NCBI GenBank assembly: GCA_030620035.1
Contig: JAUXAE010000060.1
Location: forward strand, 1-7,010
Direction of reading: 5' to 3'
DNA length: 7,010 bases
From: Dehalococcoidales bacterium
GTDB lineage: Bacteria; Chloroflexota; Dehalococcoidia; Dehalococcoidales; JAUXAE01
In this document: one piece after another, positions 1 through 6,845 of the stretch
How positions within the stretch are numbered: position 1 is the stretch's first letter
Layout of the letters: each line of letters starts with the position of its first letter
Notes under the pieces: model-generated
What the model saw: the letters and a program-made list of their open reading frames with translations, nothing else
Told to the model about the DNA's origin: nothing
The model's database searches: none
Program-made: the position numbers and the translations under genes

Positions 1-2432
1 ACCACTACCAGATAGGTGGTGGCATTAAGCAGGTCGTTCCAGCTTATGGAACAAGTGGTCGGGGTGATGAGGGAGACGGCCACACCACTGCCGGCAACCG
101 CCAGGGTATCGGTGTAGGTCCAGATGGCGGGAGCGGTAGTATCAATGGTCCACAGCACATTGGAGCCAGGTGCGTACCACAGACCTTGTCTGAAGGTAGT
201 TGTGGCGATACTCGTCGCCGTCATCTGCTCACCCTCCGACCGGTTGCCCTTGATGCGATAGACGCCTTCACCGGCAGCCCAATCAGTGGCGTAGACCATG
301 TCAACACCCGAGATACCAGGGGCTGATACCAGCCCGACACTCCCCTTGACATCATCCGTGCCGCTTTGCGGGTTGCCCAGTACTCGGTCTATCTGGCTCC
401 AGGTACTGGTGGTCCGCTTCCAGACGCCGGCATCACCACCGGTATCTCTACCGGTAGCGAACATCTGACCGGTGGTGGCATAAGAGTGGCCGAAGATAGC
501 GCGGATTGTAGTGTCAATGGCCGCTATGCCCTGCGTTACCACTGTCCAGGTAATGCCGCCATCCTGGCTGAGGGCTACCCTGCCCACACCAGCCAAAATA
601 CCACCGGCCAGCAGGTCGCCAGTGGTGGGGTCAATGGCCAGCGAGGTAATGGTGCCCACGCCGCAGGTCCTGGTGAACCAGACGACGCCGTTGGTGGTGG
701 TCTGGTAGACGACACCAGCACCGCCAACATAGACGGTATTGGCGTCAACGACCAGCCAGGTGGTGATGGCGCCACCGGGATTGACGCTGACCTGGGCCTG
801 CCAGGTCTGGCCGTTATCCAGTGAGCGGAGGATATTGAAGGGGGCGTTCCTATCGGCAATAAACACGGCCGTGCCGTCAGGCGTCACTTCAATGTATTCT
901 GGGTCGTTGAGGCCGCCAGCCGATAGTGAACTGCTGTAGACCCTCTCCCAGTCGCTGGCAAGGCGCCAGATGCTGTCAACACCGGTAGTGCTAAGGGCAT
1001 CGGTACTTATGTAGACCGTGCCATCAGGAGCAACCTCAAGGTCCTGCATCGTGTCGCCGGCAGCGATAGAGGTGGCGATGAGGGAAAGGCCGTTCCAGCT
1101 ATAACCGAAGTCGTTGGTGATGTGCACGCCGCAGTCAAAACCGTGGGTGCCCACCAGTGCCTCACCAGTGGAGGCATAGCCGGGCATCACCAGCACCGAT
1201 GACAGTGCCGGGTTAGTCCCAGGTACCGAGAGAGGCGTTGCAGCGCCGGTGGGTCGCTTGGCGTTGGCTATCCAGGTGGCCCCGCCGGTCTGGCTGCTGA
1301 GGACTAGAGGGGTAGTGAGTGCCGTTGAACTCCAGCCGGAGGCCAGCATTGAGGCCATGGCCACGCCACCCTCACCGTCAAGGCCGGTAATATGGGTGGC
1401 CGTACCGGCACCGCCGATATTGAGGTCAAAGGCAGGGCTGGGGCCGGGAACGGCAGCACCAGCTACCAGGTAGACATCGCCCTCAGCGAGAGTAGTGGAG
1501 GCAATACCGACGAAGTACTGCATCAGGCCGCTGACCAGGCTGGCGTTAAAGCCGTCGGGCAGCCATATCTGGGCCCGGTAAGCATTCGTGATGGAGGTGG
1601 TATTCTGGTACTGCAGCTCGGCGTCGGCCGCCTCCATGGAGTTCCACTGGGCTCCGTCGTAGTGGTGGGTGACAAAGGTCTGACCGGTGGCGACTTTTTC
1701 GGCAACGGCCATAATCATCTGGGTGGTGACGAAGTTGCTGGGGTCAACCTTGACATCCAGGACGGAAGCTCCACCAGCAGCCCACGGGGTTGGCCGGTTG
1801 AGGTCAACCGACATGTCGTCCCAGGGCATGCCCAGCTGCCACTCGTAGCAGACAAAGACACCGCCGTTGCCAGTGAGGCCAACGCCGGCAAAGATGTGGG
1901 GGCCCTGGGCCAGGTAGCCGACATCAATGGAGGTAATCAAGCCCGTTGGAGCGGTAGTCCAACCATCGGCGACGGCAAAGGTGAACAGGTTGGTCCTGGG
2001 CGCCCAGGTGACGCCGGCATCATCGCTCCGCCAGATGTCAATACCGTCAGTTGCATAGACGGTATTGGGGTCTATGCTGGAGCAGACGATGTCAATTATG
2101 GCCGGGCCTCCGATGGGATATGTGGCTGAGCCTAAGGCCAGCGCCGTCCAGGTGCGCCCGCCGGTGATGGACTTGACCATCTGGGCACCGGTACCGCCAA
2201 CACCGGCACCGCCAACATCAGAGGCGGCGTAGATGATGGTGCCGTCACTGTTGATGGCGAAGGGGCCGGTAAAGGTGTTAAGGGGGTCCAGCACCAGGCC
2301 GGTAACCGACGGGATGGACTGCTTGGTCCAGCTCTGGGTGCCGGCGGCTACAGGTGCCGCCGTGACAAACAGGCCCACCAACAGGGCTGCCGTTAGCAGG
2401 ACACCAAATATCTTGTATATTTTCTTTTTCAT
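1..2432 (-). CDS. Secreted BNR/Asp-box repeat protein, putative S-layer or cell-surface protein (5' part; 3' end beyond window)
   Basis: The frame is open for 810 codons from ATG at 2432 to the left edge, so the C-terminus is missing. Residues 1-30 form a signal peptide: KKK at 2-4, a hydrophobic core at about 8-25, and probable signal peptidase I cleavage after VAA (28-30). The mature part is Gly/Ala/Thr-rich and built of beta-propeller-like units. Asp-box motifs (S-x-D-x-G-x-T-W) are clear at 136-143 (SDDAGVTW), 439-446 (TNDFGYSW), 537-544 (SLDNGQTW) and 622-629 (SQDGGITW), and degenerate at 88-95 and 380-387. Strands such as DPNTVYATD (121-129) and MVYATDW (712-718) recur before or between them. 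Residues about 783-810 (CSISWNDLLNATTYLV at 794-809) resemble the start of a fibronectin III-like domain. Five cysteines are scattered (117, 195, 434, 590, 794). Asp-box propellers occur in sialidases, VPS10 proteins, GH74 enzymes and surface proteins; no sialidase FRIP-type motif is visible. From memory, the abundant putative S-layer protein of Dehalococcoides is annotated as a BNR/Asp-box protein, which favours an envelope role. The exact function is unproven. Confidence 0.88.
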   Translation of the reverse strand, partial: MKKKIYKIFGVLLTAALLVGLFVTAAPVAAGTQSWTKQSIPSVTGLVLDPLNTFTGPFAINSDGTIIYAASDVGGAGVGGTGAQMVKSITGGRTWTALALGSATYPIGGPAIIDIVCSSIDPNTVYATDGIDIWRSDDAGVTWAPRTNLFTFAVADGWTTAPTGLITSIDVGYLAQGPHIFAGVGLTGNGGVFVCYEWQLGMPWDDMSVDLNRPTPWAAGGASVLDVKVDPSNFVTTQMIMAVAEKVATGQTFVTHHYDGAQWNSMEAADAELQYQNTTSITNAYRAQIWLPDGFNASLVSGLMQYFVGIASTTLAEGDVYLVAGAAVPGPSPAFDLNIGGAGTATHITGLDGEGGVAMASMLASGWSSTALTTPLVLSSQTGGATWIANAKRPTGAATPLSVPGTNPALSSVLVMPGYASTGEALVGTHGFDCGVHITNDFGYSWNGLSLIATSIAAGDTMQDLEVAPDGTVYISTDALSTTGVDSIWRLASDWERVYSSSLSAGGLNDPEYIEVTPDGTAVFIADRNAPFNILRSLDNGQTWQAQVSVNPGGAITTWLVVDANTVYVGGAGVVYQTTTNGVVWFTRTCGVGTITSLAIDPTTGDLLAGGILAGVGRVALSQDGGITWTVVTQGIAAIDTTIRAIFGHSYATTGQMFATGRDTGGDAGVWKRTTSTWSQIDRVLGNPQSGTDDVKGSVGLVSAPGISGVDMVYATDWAAGEGVYRIKGNRSEGEQMTATSIATTTFRQGLWYAPGSNVLWTIDTTAPAIWTYTDTLAVAGSGVAVSLITPTTCSISWNDLLNATTYLVV

Positions 2433-2607
2433 CGACCTTTATATTTCTCCTTTTTGGATATTTTATTTATGTCTCCACACACAAAGGTATACCTAATATC
2501 CCTTCCTATATGCGGAAACAAGGTACTTCTAAACTGCAGTTGCGCCTGCTAGACGCCATCCCCCAAAGGGCTCCTGCCATGGCACCACCCCCTTTCTCTC
2601 CTTCTTG
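2433..2607 (-). promoter_or_regulatory. Long structured 5' leader of the Asp-box gene
   Basis: About 175 nt lie between the predicted transcription start (near 2607) and the ATG. On the transcript (minus) strand, three helices can be drawn. Helix 1 pairs GGTGCCAT (2586-2579) with ATGGCGTC (2559-2552), 8 pairs including two G-U. Helix 2 pairs TCTAGCAG (2553-2546) with CTGC (2539-2536) and TAGA (2531-2528) around a 6-base loop and a 4-base bulge; it shares two bases with helix 1. Helix 3 pairs GTACCT (2526-2521) with AGGTAT (2494-2489), enclosing TTCC/GGAA (2517-2514 / 2506-2503). The last 50 bases before the ATG are AU-rich and open. I recognise no known riboswitch class. Long folded leaders are known to stabilise S-layer mRNAs in other bacteria, a plausible role here, but this is inference from hand folding. 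Confidence 0.45.
2447..2452 (-). promoter_or_regulatory. Ribosome binding site of the Asp-box gene, unusually distant
   Basis: AAGGAG on the minus strand lies 14 bases before the ATG at 2432, longer than the usual 5-10. A closer, weaker AAAGG at 2436-2440 lies 3 bases before the ATG. The start is still well supported because it gives a textbook signal peptide at once. The two purine stretches may act together, or the real spacing may be shortened by folding. Confidence 0.5.
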
Positions 2608-2613
2608 CTTTCT

Positions 2614-2642
2614 ATAATATCTATAATACCACACGCTGTCAA
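2614..2642 (-). promoter_or_regulatory. Sigma70-type promoter of the Asp-box gene
   Basis: On the minus strand a perfect -35 box TTGACA (2642-2637) is followed after exactly 17 bases by TATTAT (2619-2614), one mismatch from TATAAT. It lies between the rho stop codon and the Asp-box ATG and points toward the latter. Predicted transcription start is near 2607. The strength fits a highly expressed envelope protein and indicates the gene is transcribed independently of rho. Confidence 0.8.
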
Positions 2643-2673
2643 TAGTCTAAGCCAACTTTTTTTATATTTCTAC

Positions 2674-2699
2674 AAAAATTTTCCCCTGACTCACCAGGG
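2674..2699 (-). terminator. Candidate intrinsic terminator after rho
   Basis: On the minus strand, about 24 bases after the rho stop codon, CCCTG (2699-2695) and CAGGG (2688-2684) flank a 6-base loop, then GAAAA and TTTTT (2678-2674). The T-tract is displaced about 5 bases from the stem, and a competing larger hairpin can form between CCCCTG (2720-2715) and CAGGGG (2688-2683). It would end the pyrG-tal-rho transcript just before the promoter of the Asp-box gene. The stem is short, so termination could be partial. Confidence 0.4.
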
Positions 2700-2723
2700 A
2701 GAGAAAAACCATGCCAGGGGTTA

Positions 2724-4001
<1,278 letters not shown>

Positions 4002-4019
4002 CTGTATAACCTTACCTTC

Positions 4020-4039
4020 TCACCTTATTTGACAGGTGA
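4020..4039 (-). other. Intercistronic hairpin between the transaldolase gene and rho
   Basis: TCACCT and AGGTGA form a perfect 6-base inverted repeat around an 8-base loop, filling half of the 39-base gap. On the minus strand the downstream arm is followed at once by further AAGGT/AAGG copies that include the rho ribosome binding site. No T-tract follows, so it is not an intrinsic terminator. It could tune rho translation or mark an mRNA processing point; this is inference. Confidence 0.3.
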
Positions 4040-4040
4040 A

Positions 4041-4700
4041 TTATTTACCCCCCTGCTGCTGCACCCTTCGCCAATCGCTAAGGAAGCGGGCAATGCCGAC
4101 ATCGGTCAGCGGGTGCCGCATCATCTGCATTAGTACATTAAAGGGCACGGTGGCGATATGGGCCCCGGCCTTGGCCGCGGCCACACAGTGCAGTGGATGA
4201 CGAATGCTGGCCGCCAGCACCTCGGTTTTCAGCTGATAGTACCTGAAGACATCAACTATCTCCTTAACCAACTGCATACCATCATGACCAACATCATCCA
4301 GCCGGCCAACAAAGGGGCTGACGTAGGTGGTGCCGGCCAGGGCGCCCAGGAGAGCCTGATTAACTGAAAAACAAAGGGTCATATTGACCTTAATATCTTC
4401 CTTGGCCAGGGTTGATATCACCTCAAGGCCATCAGCCGTCGATGGTATCTTGACGACCACATTGGGCGCCCAGGTGGCTATCTCCCGGGCTTGGGCCAGC
4501 ATCTCGGGAACCCCCTCAACGACCACCTCAGCCGAAACCGGCCCCGGAATGATAGAGCAGATTTCCTTGACCACCGCCCTATAGTCCTTAAGGCCCTCTT
4601 TAGACACCAGGGTAGGGTTAGTGGTAACCCCGGTGACGACACCCAACCGGGCCCCCTCCCTAATCTGGTCAATATTGGCCGTATCCAGGAAGATGCGCAT
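4041..4700 (-). CDS. tal: Transaldolase, short (TalC/FSA-like) subfamily
   Basis: This 219-residue protein is full length for the small transaldolase/fructose-6-phosphate aldolase subfamily (about 212-220). It transfers a dihydroxyacetone unit between sugar phosphates in the non-oxidative pentose phosphate pathway, as a cytoplasmic TIM-barrel enzyme. Visible family features are LDTAN (5-9) with Asp6, GVTTNPTLV (24-32), the Schiff-base lysine Lys84 in VVVKIPST (81-88), NMTLCFSVNQA (106-116), YVSPFVGRLDD (126-136) and AASIRHPLHCVAAAKAGAH (163-181). Two residues separate transaldolase from fructose-6-phosphate aldolase: E. coli FsaA has Gln59 and Tyr131, whereas this protein has Glu58 and Phe130, as true transaldolases do. 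The start is firm: GGGAGGG (4712-4706) lies 5 bases before the ATG. It is the middle gene of the operon and matches the position of ywjH in the Bacillus cluster. Confidence 0.95.
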   Translation of the reverse strand: MRIFLDTANIDQIREGARLGVVTGVTTNPTLVSKEGLKDYRAVVKEICSIIPGPVSAEVVVEGVPEMLAQAREIATWAPNVVVKIPSTADGLEVISTLAKEDIKVNMTLCFSVNQALLGALAGTTYVSPFVGRLDDVGHDGMQLVKEIVDVFRYYQLKTEVLAASIRHPLHCVAAAKAGAHIATVPFNVLMQMMRHPLTDVGIARFLSDWRRVQQQGGK

Positions 4701-4724
4701 TATAGCCCTCCCTACACTAGTGGT

Positions 4725-4741
4725 TACCCCTGGCCGGGGTA
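4725..4741 (-). other. Intercistronic hairpin between pyrG and the transaldolase gene
   Basis: TACCCC and GGGGTA form a perfect 6-base inverted repeat around a 5-base loop within the 56-base gap. On the transcript strand it is followed by ACCACTAG, not by T residues, so a standard intrinsic terminator is unlikely. It ends about 13 bases before the transaldolase Shine-Dalgarno sequence. It may protect the pyrG 3' end after processing or uncouple expression of the two genes; this is inference. Confidence 0.35.
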
Positions 4742-4756
4742 TCTTATCATAAAAAA

Positions 4757-6391
4757 CTATGACGAAAGGGGCATCTTGGCCTGGGCCCCTTCGCGTAATA
4801 CATCCTTGGCGGCGCCGATAAAATCACGGAACAGGGGATGGGGACGGCCGGGACGGGAGCCAAATTCAGGGTGGAACTGACAGCTGACCATCCAGGGGTG
4901 GTCCCCAAGCTCACAGATTTCCACCAGTCTGCCGTCGGGGGACATTCCGCTGAAAACCAGGCCCGCCTCCTGGAGCCGGCTAAGAAATTCATTATTGAAC
5001 TCGAAGCGGTGCCGGTGGCGCTCATAGACCAGTTCCTGCCCGTAGGCTTTGGCCGCCAGGCCGCCGGCAAGCAAACGGCAGGGGTAGTTACCCAGGCGCA
5101 TGGTGCCCCCCTTATTGGCCACCGCCTTCTGCTCCGGCAGGAGGTCAATAACCGGGTAAGGGGTATCGGCATCAAACTCGGTGGAGTTTGCCCTGTCGGA
5201 GGCAAAGGCATGGCGGGCAAACTCGATGACCATAACCTGCATTCCCAGGCAAAGCCCAAGATATGGTATCTTGTTCTGCCGGGCATAGCTAGCCACCTTG
5301 ACCATGCCCTCAATGCCCCTAATACCAAAGCCACCGGGGACAATGATACCCTGGGCCTGCTGCAGCAGGGCCTCACTGCCCTCCTTTTCCAGCTCCTCTG
5401 AATGAACCCAGTCTATCTTGACACTCCTCCGGTGATAAAGAGCGGCGTGGCACAACGCCTCACGAACCGAATAATAGGCGTCCTGTAATTCTACATATTT
5501 GCCCACCAGGGCAATAGTGACCGGCTCGCAGGGCTCCTTAAGACAGGTGACCATCTCCTGCCACTGGTTAAGGTCCGAAGGCGGCGCCTTAAGGCCAAGC
5601 CTATTTATAATCAGTTGTCCCAGCCCTTCATCCTCCAAGATAAGCGGTACCTCATAGATGGTGGCCACGGTAGGCAGGGGAAGAACCGCCTCCCGGTCAA
5701 CATCACAGAACAGCGATATCTTATCCCTGATGGCCTCTGAGATGGGGTAGTCACTGCGGCAGATGATAATATCGGGCTGGATACCGATGCGCCTGAGTTC
5801 ATTAACGCTGTGCTGGGTAGGCTTGGTCTTGAGCTCCTGGGTGGCATTAATATAGGGCAGCAGGGTGACATGGATATAGAGGACATTATCGCGACCAACA
5901 TCCTTTCTCATCTGTCTGATGGCCTCAAGGAAGGGCTGGCCCTCAATATCACCCACCGTACCCCCCACCTCAACAATAACCACCTCAGCCTGGGACTTTT
6001 GGGCCAACTGCTTGAACCGGTTTTTTATCTCCGTGGTCACATGGGGCACCACCTGGATAGTCCCCCCCAGGAAATCACCCCGCCTCTCCTTGGCGATAAC
6101 GGCACTGTAGATCTGGCCCGAGGTAACATTGGAGTCGGCGGTAAGTTCAACATCAATGAAACGCTCGTAATTGCCCAAATCAAGGTCGGTCTCGGCCCCG
6201 TCCCGGGTGACGAATACCTCGCCATGCTGATAGGGTGACATTGTTCCCGGGTCAACATTGAGATAGGGGTCCAGCTTCTGAACAGAGACGCTGATATGGC
6301 GGCTCTTCAGGATGGTACCGATGGAAGCGACGGTGATGCCCTTGCCTACTGAACTAACAACGCCACCGGTAACAAAAATATACATTGACAT
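4757..6391 (-). CDS. pyrG: CTP synthase (glutamine-hydrolysing)
   Basis: This complete 544-residue protein (E. coli 545) converts UTP, ATP and glutamine to CTP, the last step of pyrimidine nucleotide synthesis, in the cytoplasm. The N-terminal amidoligase domain (about 1-270) has the P-loop GGVVSSVGKGIT (9-20, Lys17), KLDPYLNVDPGTMSPYQHGEVF (39-60) in the conserved substrate region, and Mg-binding Asp71 and Glu141 (VEVGGTVGDIE, 140-150). The class I glutamine amidotransferase domain (about 290-535) has VPGGFG (351-356), nucleophile Cys381 in GLCLGMQ, ERHRHRFEFNN (457-467), and His507/Glu509 in CQFHPEF. The loop between LLPE and GGTMRLG (about 420-434) is shorter than in E. coli. The ATG at 6391 gives the usual N-terminus; a second ATG lies two codons on at 6385. 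Neither has a recognisable Shine-Dalgarno sequence. It heads the operon, about 118 bases below the proximal predicted promoter. Confidence 0.98.
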   Translation of the reverse strand: MSMYIFVTGGVVSSVGKGITVASIGTILKSRHISVSVQKLDPYLNVDPGTMSPYQHGEVFVTRDGAETDLDLGNYERFIDVELTADSNVTSGQIYSAVIAKERRGDFLGGTIQVVPHVTTEIKNRFKQLAQKSQAEVVIVEVGGTVGDIEGQPFLEAIRQMRKDVGRDNVLYIHVTLLPYINATQELKTKPTQHSVNELRRIGIQPDIIICRSDYPISEAIRDKISLFCDVDREAVLPLPTVATIYEVPLILEDEGLGQLIINRLGLKAPPSDLNQWQEMVTCLKEPCEPVTIALVGKYVELQDAYYSVREALCHAALYHRRSVKIDWVHSEELEKEGSEALLQQAQGIIVPGGFGIRGIEGMVKVASYARQNKIPYLGLCLGMQVMVIEFARHAFASDRANSTEFDADTPYPVIDLLPEQKAVANKGGTMRLGNYPCRLLAGGLAAKAYGQELVYERHRHRFEFNNEFLSRLQEAGLVFSGMSPDGRLVEICELGDHPWMVSCQFHPEFGSRPGRPHPLFRDFIGAAKDVLREGAQAKMPLSS

Positions 6392-6516
6392 ACAGGAAGA
6401 CCCAATTCCATATACCCGGAAAACTTCAAAGCCTTATCTGAAAACAGTCAGAGCAGACCTAATGAAACAGTTTTGTGCCAAGCCTTACTGGAAGGGGATA
6501 GAAACAGGTTTTCTTT

Positions 6517-6546
6517 ATTATAAACAAACAACTATTTGGTTGTCAA
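6517..6546 (-). promoter_or_regulatory. Proximal promoter P1 of the pyrG-tal-rho operon
   Basis: On the minus strand, perfect TTGACA (6546-6541) and perfect TATAAT (6522-6517) are separated by 18 bases. The predicted start near 6510 gives a leader of about 118 nt. The initial transcribed bases are A-rich (AAAGAAAA), not the GGGC start used for CTP-sensing pyrG attenuation in Bacillus. Confidence 0.8.
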
Positions 6547-6577
6547 GTATAAGCAGGCAAATATTTAGTTATCAAGT
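6531..6577 (-). repeat. Imperfect direct repeat carrying the two pyrG -35 regions
   Basis: Two 18-base copies, 6531-6548 and 6560-6577, match at 15 of 18 positions with a 29-base period. On the minus strand they read ACTTGACAACCAAATAGT and ACTTGATAACTAAATATT. Each copy contains a -35 box and the following 10 bases, so the repeat may be a duplicated promoter element or a paired regulator site on one helical face (29 bases is nearly three turns). Confidence 0.65.
6546..6575 (-). promoter_or_regulatory. Distal overlapping promoter P2 of the pyrG-tal-rho operon
   Basis: On the minus strand, TTGATA (6575-6570) and TATACT (6551-6546) are separated by 18 bases, the same spacing as P1. Its -10 box shares base 6546 with the -35 box of P1, so polymerase could not occupy both fully at once. 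Each hexamer has one or two mismatches to consensus, making it weaker than P1. Confidence 0.5.
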
Positions 6578-6792
6578 GTTTTAGGATTTATAGGGATGTG
6601 CGAAACTCCTGACAAAGCTGATAAAATTTATTTCATATTTAACACTCTGACTTGCATAACCCAAACGCTCAACAGGCAATTTAAGGTTATCTTCTCCAAG
6701 CCCCTCATTCGGTGATTAACCAGCTTCCCATCCATATCCTTCCTTTAGCCTTGAGAAACTAATATTGATTTATTAATCTTCTTAAACTTTTC

Positions 6793-6821
6793 TTGACAGC
6801 TTTCTTGGTATAAGTTATAAT
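6793..6821 (+). promoter_or_regulatory. Perfect consensus sigma70-type promoter of the dnaJ-family gene
   Basis: TTGACA (6793-6798) and TATAAT (6816-6821) are both perfect and separated by exactly 17 bases (6799-6815). The predicted start near 6828-6830 leaves a short leader of about 17 bases containing the ribosome binding site. No CIRCE inverted repeat is present around it, so expression looks constitutive and strong. Confidence 0.88.
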
Positions 6822-6845
6822 ATGCTTATTGATAGCGAGGAGAAA

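Larger units (their letters stand above)
6392..6845. other. AT-rich divergent intergenic region between pyrG and the dnaJ-family gene
   Basis: This stretch of about 450 bases has no convincing gene. It holds the pyrG leader (6392 to about 6510), the duplicated pyrG promoter (6517-6575), a central segment (about 6580-6780) with no feature I can support, and the dnaJ promoter and ribosome binding site (6793-6842). The leader contains two AAGCCTTA copies (6429-6436 and 6480-6487) and three loose GAAA(A)CAG words. A weak bulged inverted repeat joins 6685-6691 with 6714-6721. I saw no CIRCE heat-shock operator and no terminator-like hairpin. Confidence 0.7.

Noticed and set aside
728..2068. A 15-base identical word (CATAGACGGTATTGG) at 728-742 and 2054-2068
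   Set aside because: Both copies encode the same NTVY propeller strand (residues 123-126 and 565-568), so this is protein repeat structure rather than a mobile or regulatory repeat.
1392..2129. A 245-codon plus-strand open frame opposite the Asp-box gene (and similar frames at 366-824 and 2233-2496)
   Set aside because: The minus strand has a continuous 810-codon frame with signal peptide and Asp-boxes here. The plus frames have low-complexity Gly/Asp/Val composition, no ribosome binding site and no recognisable domain, so they are antisense shadows of a GC-biased repetitive gene.
1..2432. Sialidase (neuraminidase) activity because of the Asp-boxes
   Set aside because: Asp-boxes occur in many non-sialidase propellers. 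No FRIP-type arginine motif is seen, and the length and repeat layout fit a structural surface protein better.
2433..2607. Known riboswitch (c-di-GMP, SAM, TPP, glycine) in the Asp-box leader
   Set aside because: The conserved core words of these classes are not present. The helices drawn do not match their layouts, although a covariance search was not possible here.
6392..6510. Bacillus-type CTP-sensing pyrG attenuator
   Set aside because: That mechanism needs a GGGC-like transcript start and a terminator hairpin in the leader. The predicted start is A-rich and I found no stem followed by a T-tract.
6312..6584. A 90-codon plus-strand open frame crossing the pyrG start
   Set aside because: It begins antisense to pyrG, runs through both pyrG promoters, and has no convincing ribosome binding site or domain.
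6580..6845. CIRCE heat-shock operator before the dnaJ-family gene
   Set aside because: No TTAGCACTC-N9-GAGTGCTAA-like inverted repeat exists; only an isolated ACTC word is seen near 6643.
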